DNA of 64,000 nt from Onchidella celtica (Eukaryota > Mollusca > Gastropoda > Systellommatophora > Onchidiidae): contig OZ007575.1 in NCBI GenBank assembly GCA_963931925.1, forward strand, positions 38,446,846 through 38,510,845. The letters are read 5' to 3'. The number at the start of each line of letters is the position of its first letter. The first letter of the stretch is position 1. The translations under genes were made by a program, and so were the position numbers. Under the pieces are notes generated by a model. It did not search any database and was not told where the DNA came from. It saw nothing but the letters and a program-made list of their open reading frames with translations. Below, one piece after another: positions 53,627 through 64,000 of the stretch.

Positions 53627-56060
53627 AACCCTTCCCAATGCGATGTCCAGAACGTTTTATACTCTTCCCCACCCTCTTTTTTCTCTCTCCCTCCATGTCT
53701 GAGTCTCTTGTTGTATTTCCCACGCACATGTGCACAAGTCTGATCCAAGTAAATGCACTGCTTTCACGCCCAGACACTTCAAAGAACAACATCAATTGCA
53801 AAGTAATAGTAAAATTAATTTGTATTTTTTTTTCTCATATTTTGTTGATATTATACTTAAAAAATTAGTTCTAAAAACGTGACATATCTAAAAATGAATA
53901 TATGAGTAGGCTAGTCACATGGCTGTGGGCTGACAAATAAAAACCAAAATAAACTTATATAAAGTATTACAAGTTAAAATGACACTGTGTAAAACTAAAA
54001 GCTAACGAGGGTGAGGTTATGGTGAAACTCAACAGCAAATGACAACATTATGCAATAAAGGATCAGCTGACGGTGCCAGCTAAGGGACAAAAATAGGATA
54101 GCAATGTAGAAAACTGACAAAATTTCTTTTTACAATAACAATCAAATAAAGAGTCAATGCATTTAGGAAAAAAAGGACCAACAAAAAATAAGTGCAGGTT
54201 TGTAAAAAAAAAGTTTACATCCAATACAGTACATAATGGCATTCACCTCTATCAAACTCTATCAGGCAACTATTAATCTATGAACTGTAGGTGTTGTCAA
54301 TCAATTGCTTGTTTACTGCCGGAACTACCGCAGACCTGTTTTTGCCAGTCTCACAGGCCTTTAAAATCATTCAAAACAGTTGAACACACCCGATTTCTTT
54401 AGACTGGCATTGGTCTCTGTTTACTGGCTTTTGTATAACTGTCAGCCCTCCCCTAATACTAATACTATTTTGTCAGGTAGGGGAAAATGTAAACTAACCC
54501 TCTTGCACCCAGTGTCCCGATTATACATGTGCATGTATATTATATATTTGAAACAGGTCACAACATGGTACTCAGTTTTGTACAATATTTGAAAATACTT
54601 TCTAATTCATCAACAATTGATTTTTCATGAAAACTGTCTTGACGTTTCTCAGACTACTTTAAATCAGTTTTGCATGGTACAGAAGATTCGGATAAGCCAA
54701 TTTTGTCTGGTCACTAGGGGGTTAACAATGACAAAATCTCCGGAGAGGGTGAAGGCCATGGCATAATCAATATAATTTGAAGCAGATGTATCAAAGGTAA
54801 AAATGTACACAGACCAATTCTGAATTGTGCTATTTCAAGTATAAATTTGCGTGCAAAAAAAATTAAAAATTTCCTACCTTTGTGAATGCACTGCGAACCT
54901 TGCCAAAACAAATTAATATATATATACGTTGATTCAGTTTCAGAAATTCCCAAGTTCATATAGAAGATTTGGGAAAATCATTGTTGTCAGTTAAACACTT
55001 TATTTTCTATGGAACTCTGCATGGCCTGGTTGGCATGAATCAGGACCTAGTAGTGCACTAACTATCCAGTACATGCACATGTATATAATATACAGATAAA
55101 AATAAACTTTATGCAACATCCTTGACTTTATGCAGTTTTAATCTATATTACTTGAAATTTTTTTCACAAACTCTGTCATCTCCCCCCCCCCCCCCCCCCC
55201 CAATGCACATAACATTCATTCAATTCATAACCAAAAAAATAACAATTAAGAGTGAGAACGTGCTGAGATAGTTTGTGCATACAGTATATATATGCAAGAG
55301 TTTTGTTGGATTCACACAAACAAACTCAATTCCAAAATCGCATGCTGCAGAGATCCACTATCATTCTCAAAAACATTCATACGAGGTTACTGTAAATTTG
55401 GGTACAAAGACTCGAAAGAGTGACTTCATGGCACACTCTGTCTTAGTTCTTGCACAACAGTTGTTTTTTTTTTTCCCAGCTGAGGTATAATGTCAAGCAA
55501 CACTAGCAACAAATCCATAGTATTCCCATGATTATGATTGTTATGTGTCCCTGAAGAAAAACTATGTGTGTCACTTTTTAACTGGTGCCATTTTTGTTTG
55601 TCTTTTTATATACATATTAGTACATTTGTCGTGCTATAATATTGAGCACGTATAATGCCATTTAGAAGGGGTAAAAAACAACAACAAAAAAAAAGATTTT
55701 GCTCTGAGCCCAATCTTACTAGGATCATGGTATCATCTCTGTGTTTACTATCTGTGCAACAGGCTACAATCTGAATGTGAGATAGTTATAGTTTTAAATT
55801 ATTGCTAAAATGTTGCTTGTTGACAACAGTAAGCAAAAAATGTACCCGTTTGTCAAATCCACAGTAAACAGAAACAACTCAGAATCTTTGTTATTTGGTG
55901 TTTCTTGCAATTTTTAGGGCTCACACATTTTCTGAGAGAGATATCCTGAGTTGTGAACAGCAACAAAAAGGAACACGGCTGGGCACAACTGGTGGAACAT
56001 TTGTTAGAGAAGAGCGATAGCATTTAACACAGCTGATCTGAAAACCAAGGAAACATTGCT
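53627..56060. other. Gene-free stretch with a C20 tract
   Basis: AT-rich, with a C run at 55182-55201. No supported gene. Confidence 0.5.
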
Positions 56061-56284
56061 TCACCATTCCCTAAAACCGCAGTAAATGGTGTAGACTAGT
56101 TTTCAGGAGAAACAAAAAACTGTTTTCTTTTAGCACAACTGGTCTAGTGACGTTGGCTATTTGAAGTCTGCTATTCGATTATGTTTCGGCTTAGGATCAT
56201 TCTATGCAGCTCTGAATGTAGTTGTACATAAATCGATTTTTGTAATTTTTGAGTTTCGAAGGTCTTACTCTTAGGGAATGGTGA
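56061..56284. mobile_element. MITE family A, copy 2
   Basis: 224 bp with inverted ends TCACCATTCCCTAAAA / TCACCATTCCCTAAGA. Its interior matches 9206-9434 in reverse complement. Confidence 0.75.
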
Positions 56285-56714
56285 CCAGAAGAAGAATTGA
56301 AATTCAAAACAAACTCAGTAGTGATGTGACTTAACTACCCATTACATATATATATGACCCAACAGAAAGTTGATATCAAGTAATACTTTCCGCTTGACAA
56401 TATTAAAATATCAAAGACGCCTGAGTGTTACAAAATTACACAAGCCTAACTCTAATTAAGTAACCATAATTTACCCTTCATGCTTTTTCTATTTCACAAT
56501 CTTTGTCTTCTGTAATCTTAAGTACTTTACTAATCTTCCTGACGAGGTTTTTACTTTTACACTTCAATGGCGTCACTGTGATTTCCGGAACATGTCCTGA
56601 GATCCCATAATTTCTGAATTTCTGGAAATTTCCAGAAAAGTGGCACCTCTGAACCACAGTAAAACAAAACTTCATTCTTCTCAAAGGAACAAGCTTTGCA
56701 CTTAATAGGTTTTT

Positions 56715-56892
56715 AGACCTGCCAAGTCTACGACCACCTTAGTATGTGACACCTCAACAGGCAGGTTTACCCATGCCAAAATGTGATCAGTTGATTATGA
56801 TTTCCATAGATTTTCATTAAAAACTAACTTGTTTCTCATGTCCCTCCCTGATACCATAATACAGGACAGTCCTGGGAAATAGTTGGCAGGTT
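56715..56892. mobile_element. MITE family F, copy 1
   Basis: It begins GACCTGCCAAGTCTACG and ends GTTGGCAGGTT. The CTCATGTCCCTCCC and ACAGTCCTGGGA blocks match the better-preserved copy at 58656-58907. Confidence 0.6.
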
Positions 56893-56988
56893 GATTTTCA
56901 ATTGATTTTCCATTCCTTGAATAAAACTTGTTTAAAAATTTAAAAATCCCTCAACTTGTCAGGACTCAACCATTAAAACCGACCAGGC

Positions 56989-57218
56989 ATATCATCACTG
57001 CTCTATGCTAATGGCGTACGTCATTTTTGACACTTTTGAGATATTAAGAAAAAACTGTTTCTTTTCGTCATTTGGTGACTTATGCAATTACATTTCTATT
57101 GGATTATTACATTTTCTTATTGCTGCATTTCTTTGCCACGCCAAGGAATGCAATGAACCATCAGTTGCCTTTTGGCGTAAGTCTGACATATGCCATTATC
57201 GTAGAGCTGTGATGATAT
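56989..57218. mobile_element. MITE family E, copy 2
   Basis: 230 bp with inverted ends of about 35 bp. ATATCATCACTGCTCTATGC with the following TAATGGCGTACGTCA is mirrored at 57184-57218 with five mismatches. It matches 48014-48250 in reverse complement. Non-coding. Confidence 0.85.
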
Positions 57219-58655
57219 ATAAATGTACATATACTTTCTTCCAGGTACAGCTTTAGGGCTAAAAAGGTCCGATCAAGTATCTGAAAATACTGTTTTTTCC
57301 AAAGTATAATATGCATAACTTTAAAACTTTGATAGGACAGCATAATTTTTTCCTGCATGATAAAATTCAGCGCACACCAAATGTCAAATGAATGTTCTAC
57401 TATGGCCCATATGCGAGTCAACAACAGCCAAATGGTTGGTATCTGTAGCTCTGTCAATAATATCGATACTGTAACCAGTATCTGAGGGCTTGACCAAATA
57501 GGAAAAAAAAAAAAGAAGGAAACAGTGAGATCTAACTACATGTACATTGTACATAAAGAAAATAGACCATCAATACCAACAGTAACATGCATGTGGATGA
57601 CAATAATCACAATGACTAAGATATGTAAATGCCATTTGACCACAACTTCTGGCCTGTGTCTATTGCAAACATTTCAACTATACTACCTGCAGATTCTGGC
57701 AGATAAATATCTCACAATTGGCAGACCCTGTAACTACCTTCTTTCAGGATCCCTACACCGCCCTCCCTCCCCCTCTTTCCTCCCTGCTCAAGTGCCACCT
57801 TACACACAACATGTAAACCACCACACAGCGAGTCCTACACTTGAGTGTCTGACCAAAAGCTGGTCATTTCCCCATCAGGTTATGATATAAAAACATGTAC
57901 CTCTGTTTTACAATTTATTTCATTACATGCACTGTCGGCAAATCAGTCACATATCCATCCATCCCACATATTAAGAAGTTACGACACAAAATGACATGCC
58001 ATAATGTTTATCATTATATTCAAATTTGTTTATCTTTTTACAATCTGTGTAGAAAGAAATTATAGATGCAATATGAACATCTGATTCAAAAATATAAATC
58101 ATTTACATTTACACACATGTCCAGCACATTGATCATTGATGTGTCAGTATGCTATAAACTCAGATCATCGCCCAAATGTCCAGTTTGTGCAATTCATCAC
58201 AGCCAATGTTTAAAGATGGCTTTCCTCTTTAGCAATAAGTAAGATATCTCTGAGTCTGACTCAAGTCTACTCACAAAGGATGGACAAAGGTCTCATGATA
58301 AATTAAAAAAAAAACAAAAAAACCCAACACACAAATCAAGGGCCACAAAAAAAATACAACCCGACCAACAAATCAAGGGCCACAGGATAGACAATCGTAA
58401 CTCGACTTTTTCCACAAATTGAGACATTTGGCATCCTTGTAGCCCTTAACAACCTACAGGTTGTGTTATAAACTGGGGGTTAGATTCTGAAAACAAGGGT
58501 TCAGTAACATTTTTCTTAAAACAGCCCAACTATTAAGTCTGATAAAGAAAGTTATTCAGTTTTTTTCCTTCTCATGGAAAATTTGTATAAGTCAAGTTAT
58601 GATAATTTACCATGCAGCCCTTAAAAAAAGAGGATTAAGAAATAACTGTGTATAA
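57219..58655. other. Gene-free stretch
   Basis: The 121-codon + frame at 57525-57890 has no recognisable domain. Nothing supported. Confidence 0.45.
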
Positions 58656-58907
58656 CATGTGCAGACTTGCCAACTAAATGATTACCTCAAAAGGGATACC
58701 TCAAGTGGCATCAAACTCATGTCATATCAAGGCAAACAAAACAGCATACTGTCATCACTGTCCAGCACTTTACTGGACTGACTTTCATTCTCAAATATGA
58801 CCAGAATTTCCTGTCTGTCAAAAAAAATATCATTTCTCATATCCTTCCCATGACCCTAAAAACAGACGGTCCTGTATAAAAAGGGACAGTTGGCAAGTCT
58901 GCATATG
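58656..58907. mobile_element. MITE family F, copy 2
   Basis: 252 bp with 20-bp inverted ends (CATGTGCAGACTTGCCAACT at 58656-58675; mirrored at 58888-58907 with one mismatch). Non-coding. Confidence 0.85.
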
Positions 58908-61900
58908 CTTAGTATCTATGCACAAGAGGAGGTTACCCAGTTAAGAATCATAGTTGAGATAACAGAGATATGTCATGTCTGACAAACAGTCTCATATTTG
59001 GCCATGGAACAAAAATCCCAGCTTGTCTGAATGAAGTTTTGGTATGCACCCCTTCCAGAAAGTCTAAATACGGTTTTGATGTGTTCCTTATGACCATCTT
59101 GAAAAAAAATAAAATGTTGTCATTCATAATTGCGCATATACCTTGTAAAATATTGTTTATTCATATATTTTGCCTTGTGCAGCACTCTCTTGCTTCATTT
59201 TCCTGAGAATTTCAATTCTTCATTTTGTTTCTTGACATTTGCATACAGAATTTGTCCTTTTCGTTGCTGAACGATATCAAATATTCAGCCCCCCCCCCCC
59301 CACCGTTAATTATCATTTGCCAATAAAATTAAAACACAATTTACACATAAATGCATAATATTTGAGACGACAGCATTAGGTTTTTGTGATTGAAATCTGT
59401 ATTAGAACTAGCTCGCAAAAAAGAAAATTTTCCCTTTGGGGTGTGGAACGGAATGACTTTGACAAGCTACAGCTTTGCCAGGTTGGTCCCACCATCTACA
59501 TGGTGATCAGTTCCAGATCAATTACTACATGCCACAATATTTATCTCTTTAAGGTACTGATAACACTGAATTGCAGGACTCAAAGTGAACTATTCTGAAC
59601 ATCAGTAAAGTCTATCTGAACAATGCGGCTCATCAACACTGGCTAGGAGACTGTGATGGAAGATAGGGGCAGCTGACAATATTATAAGCTAACACAAATA
59701 ACCATGCCCTAGCTTGCACTCCTGGACCCATGACAGATATAGCTTGATATATGAAATCTATGGCACAAAGTGCAGCCAGCCTGCCATTCACACACATCCA
59801 CTACTGTAACACACTTGAGGTTACCCATGCATAAACATTCGCACAGCTGACCACCAGGTTGGTTGTACATGGTTCATATACGGCTGGACATACACACACA
59901 CATAAACACTTGTCCGGTAACAATATGATCTAGGAACGCAGCACACAAGAGTATAACTAGGTTTGTGTAAATGCATATTACAAGCTCTGGAACATCACAA
60001 TAATTTGTACAGTACAGCAGCTGGCACATGTTAATACAGCCAGAATGTCTGCTAGGCCTAACAGTCATCCATCCTTAAAATGTCCCTGATAGTTTGATTG
60101 ATAACAAAGTTCAGTGTGACTGTCTGTCCCAAATCAGTCTAAACCCAAAAATGGAAATTTAAACTCCTCTTTGAGGGGTGGAGAGAAAGACACAAATAAT
60201 GGCAATTTTTGCATGATCATGATCCAAGAATGGTGTGTGAAGTAAACACAATATTTTCAATGACGGGTTGGACTAATCTACTATTGCTATAAAGAAGCAC
60301 CTTGTTGGATATACTTTTGACCTCTATGAGGTGGCAAAATTTCATGGAACCTTCAATTCAACCACACATCAAACGAAAGTGGTAAAATCTGACAAAAGTA
60401 CTCATTTCAGTTCGGTTTTACTCACATTCCAATAATTCATTGTGAAGTTTTCTTCACAGCTTTATTTGGAATGGACAGTCACACTGACAACAAGCCTATG
60501 ATTTCTGCCTTGCTTGAGTTAGAGTACATCTGTTATGCTGTTAAACAATATGAGGTAGCAAAATGTAAAATATTATGAGGAAAAGGGGAAAAAAAACAAA
60601 AACAAAAACAAAAGAACCAAAAAACAAAATCTCCCTGCAAAAAGAGCAAAAGTTAAAATTTTGAGGTCCAATTTTGTTGAGGAGAGATTATAAACATAAT
60701 ATTAACAGGTGAAGCTCACCATCTTTTTCACTCACATTAACACTCACACATACACATCTGCAGTTAGAAAGCAGAGCATTCTGCATGATGGACCGATTCA
60801 GTACACTGCTGATGTGACATTACAAATCTGCCTATAGATGCCTGCTAACACAAGCACGCAACCTACCATACAGAACTTTGCTGCCCTCCCCCAAGACAAA
60901 ACAACTTACTGCCAATCATCTCCATGAATAATATAAATAAGAGCAAATTGCAAAACCCCAAGAACTCCAAAACAACCACAAAATATAGATAGGTTTTCAC
61001 CTAAATTGGTTTTTAAGAAATGCCATCCAAGATGGATGAATGAAATTATGGGTAGATACTCATATTATGTCACTGAGGGCAATTTTTGAAGTGGAGTTCT
61101 ATCTTTTTATTGCCATATTTTATAGTCATAACACCTGTAGCTTTTAATGCCTATGTTTTTGTAAAAAAGAAAAGCCTTTCTCCAATGTTAACTTTCAAAC
61201 ATCCATTTTTGTGGTAGCATTAATATGTCATACTATATAAATAGTATGAATCAAGATGCCAAAGAAAGCATATTAAGTAAGTTGGGCCGAGCTGCTTGTA
61301 TAACTCAGTCTTTGCAGTAGTGGAGTATCATGCTTTTTTTGGCACGCAGTTCTGGTCTACAGATGCTCTTAATTTTGCATTAGATGTACAAATCCGATGT
61401 TTTATTTTCCTCTTATTACTAAGTTGAGAGACAAGAATAGGGCCTTCTGTCTTTTTCCATGTGCAGCAGCAATACACAAGCAAAACATCTGAAAACAGGC
61501 ACACACTATACAGGCAAAACATGAAAACAGCTGCGACAGGCAGTGGGGATTCCCCATGGTGGATTTACCCATTTCACTTAGTGATGCACAGCCACATTTA
61601 TGGGCAGTATAGTACAATCATTATTACTTTATCTACATAAAAAAAAACTACCAAGCTTCAGTTAGGAAAATTTCTCAATGTCTTGCGAAAAAGCTGTTCC
61701 TGATACAATGTATCAATGACTTATTACCGTGTGGTTATTGTGTAGATTTTGAAGAAAGTAGTCCTCAGCGCGATTAGGTAAAATGAGCGTTCTGCCACAT
61801 GTCATATCCCTAGCAACAAAGCTTTGTACAGTTGTATCTAGTGTGATTAAAATTCCCTTCCAATGTAATGCCTTAAACATGAAGTGCAGAATTTTTTCAG

Positions 61901-64000
61901 GATGAAGACATACCTCTTCATCAAAACCTGAACCAACTGAATAATAATCTTTTAATTATCCCCATCTTCTACCATCAATCCTGGCTGATATAACTCACTA
62001 GTTACAAATGATGTAAATTTACTTAGAAAATTAAAATTAGGGAATAAAATGGAATCATCAGTCAATTAAACAGAGCTACAAATACATGTATATAAGCATA
62101 TTGAAATTGAAGGGTAAAATAATTTAGATTAGAACTAAATTGGAGGGTAAAATAGATTAAAACTAGGTCAATGGCTTGCCAGGAACTGTACAAAGTTCAG
62201 ATCATTTCAGAAACTGTCACCATTAGGTTTCCTTCCGAATCCCCCCCCCCCCCCCCCCCCCTCAACATATTTCGAGTGCCAAACTCTGAACAGAGAACAT
62301 ATATACTTTCTGCCAGTCATGATTTTGCTGGGTGAAATTTCATACATCAAAATATTTATGTCAAATATAACACACCACCCAATGATTCACTCATTATGAT
62401 ACCTCTCTAGAAGGCAATCTTAAGTTGGTTATCACTTCTACTTTTGACAACCTCGCTAGTGGTGTTCAGAAAACGACATATAATTATGTTAACATAGATC
62501 TACACGAATGTCAGATACGAAGCATCACACCCAGAAACACACATAAGTGTGGCCTCAATAGCAGCAATACAAAATAACCCCAAAAAAAATGAACCAAAAA
62601 AAAAACAACAAAAACTGCTAGATCATTCAGAACAGGAAAAATATTCAAAACCAAATCTAAATATGAATATGGCACAAGAAAGTTTAAGCGTCCTTCACAT
62701 GCCCATACATTCTTCTTCCCAATCCTCTCTTCTTCCCAGACTTTTTCCCCCTCTAGTCAAGGGAATCTCCCACTGAGCCACAAAACTCAAGGTTGTCCAG
62801 TGGATGTAGTAGACACACCAGCATGGTGTAAACGGGAAGAGATCACATTGTGGATGAAGAAGCAGTAAGCAAATTTGTAGCGGATAGAAAGGAGAAACTG
62901 ACCGTAACTAGATATTAGAGAGACAGAATTAAGAAATAACAAACCCGAGAATTTACTGGTAGCGATTGTCATATAAGCTTTGGCAGCTCAACTGGATAAA
63001 CTGAACTAAATTTAGATCTCATGAATAGGACCAGCTTTTTCTTCTGGCTAGTATCATACCAAGAGTGGAAATGCAATGCATGAAAAGCAAAAACAGCATA
63101 ACCCTATTGCATTCATTTCCTCTGTATACAGGAATATCCAAGTTGATTAACCTTGGAAATCCCCTTTTTGGATGTACTCTTTGAAAACTAAGAGCTGGGA
63201 ATCCAGAAATCTGGAATGTGCCGGAAATGTAGCATCCATGGAGTGACATTATGATGCAATAATGATTGATGGTTATGACACTGGAGGTATTCGCTGCTGG
63301 AAAAACAGCAGCATATGCTCAAACTAACAGTCAGACAAATGTAACATTAAATGCTGCCTGACACTTGTCAAATGCTTATACATATATATGCACACTGAGG
63401 TTTGACAATTTACAATAAAAAATTTCACACTCCTGAGGGGCCAACCAGGCATCTATAGTACAGCCAGTCACCTGGTGAGTCCAGCTATCAACAGCCAATT
63501 ACAAGTTCATACAGTTGTTCAAACAGAATTAACATATGGACATAAGCCATGCACAAGCATATCCGTCCATTTCACTGGTGTTCATGACCTAAAAACTGTG
63601 GTTGCTGTTTTATACACAGAGTCCACATCAAAGCAGAAAAAACGTAAACTGTTCAAAATCAGCAAATGACTTCTCTGCACCTAAACACTGGGAGAAAGAA
63701 AGAAAAACACACGGAGGATCCAGAAAGTTAACCAATATATATATGGACTTCATGAATAGGAATAATTCACATGGACTTTTAAAGTTTCAATACTGGTGCC
63801 AATCAGATTCTCTGACACAGATGACACCCATACCCAAACTAAATAAGAGTCTCAGTAAATGAGTTGTTGGTAACTTGCCAAAGCATGCTGCCTGGAGACA
63901 ATAAAACAAAATTATCCAAAACAAGTAATTACCCTCTGAAAAATTAAAAGGCTCGATGAGACTGATATACCATTGTGGGGTATTCCATATACTGAATAAA
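58908..64000. other. Gene-free AT-rich stretch
   Basis: C-runs at 59289-59300 and 62241-62261 (21 bases) and a small hairpin at 61230-61249. No frame here shows a recognisable domain or paired splice sites. It may be intron or intergenic DNA. Confidence 0.5.

Noticed and set aside
57525-57890. 121-codon + frame as a gene
   Set aside because: No domain, no promoter or splice context, and composition typical of chance frames in AT-rich DNA.

Overview
The window is animal nuclear DNA, most likely from a mollusc and probably a gastropod. Three things point that way. Two intronless class-A GPCR genes resemble the candidate chemosensory receptors of sea slugs and Aplysia. Small TIR elements, minisatellites and a tRNA-derived SINE are abundant. 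Long poly-G/poly-C and GA/TC tracts recur. There is no bacterial or phage gene organisation. The species assignment is inference.

Layout, left to right. 1-5905: 3' part of a Ty3/gypsy-lineage LTR retrotransposon on the + strand, with an open gag-pol frame, polypurine tract and 1226-bp 3' LTR. 6833-6907: a likely first coding exon of an unidentified host gene on the minus strand. 7190-7622: a 433-bp near-perfect inverted repeat. 7820-7869: a 34-bp hairpin insertion flanked by a perfect 8-bp duplication. 9487-10503 (-): chemosensory-type GPCR 1. 11-23 kb: mostly anonymous DNA with small repeats, LTR-like fragments and a CpG-rich promoter-like segment near 21.45 kb. 23.94-25.88 kb (-): a decayed multi-copy gene with FEN/PIN-like SDTDV and LTGCDT signatures and a Cys-rich tail. 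27-39 kb: pairs of dispersed repeats, a foldback element, a decayed ~80-bp tandem array interrupted by a SINE, and weak exon candidates. 39.69-48.01 kb (-): a second, very young retrotransposon of the same lineage. 48.80-49.89 kb (-): chemosensory-type GPCR 2, a paralogue of the first. 50.4-50.9 kb: an 11-unit minisatellite. 53-64 kb: non-coding AT-rich DNA with several MITEs.

The main interest is the two retrotransposons. In both, the integrase lies upstream of reverse transcriptase/RNase H (Gag-PR-IN-RT-RH). This is the copia-like order found in the Gmr1-like branch of Ty3/gypsy, not the standard order. The second element has lost about 175 codons covering almost the whole integrase catalytic core, yet keeps one uninterrupted 1403-codon frame between LTRs in which I found a single difference. 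Its tRNA-Pro-type primer binding site is triplicated as a 23-bp tandem repeat together with the LTR terminus. Its 3' LTR runs on into a second copy of the primer-site array and leader instead of into unique flank. Together these suggest a recent, possibly trans-mobilised, head-to-tail arrangement.

The GPCR genes are ordinary host genes. Most other content is mobile-element debris.
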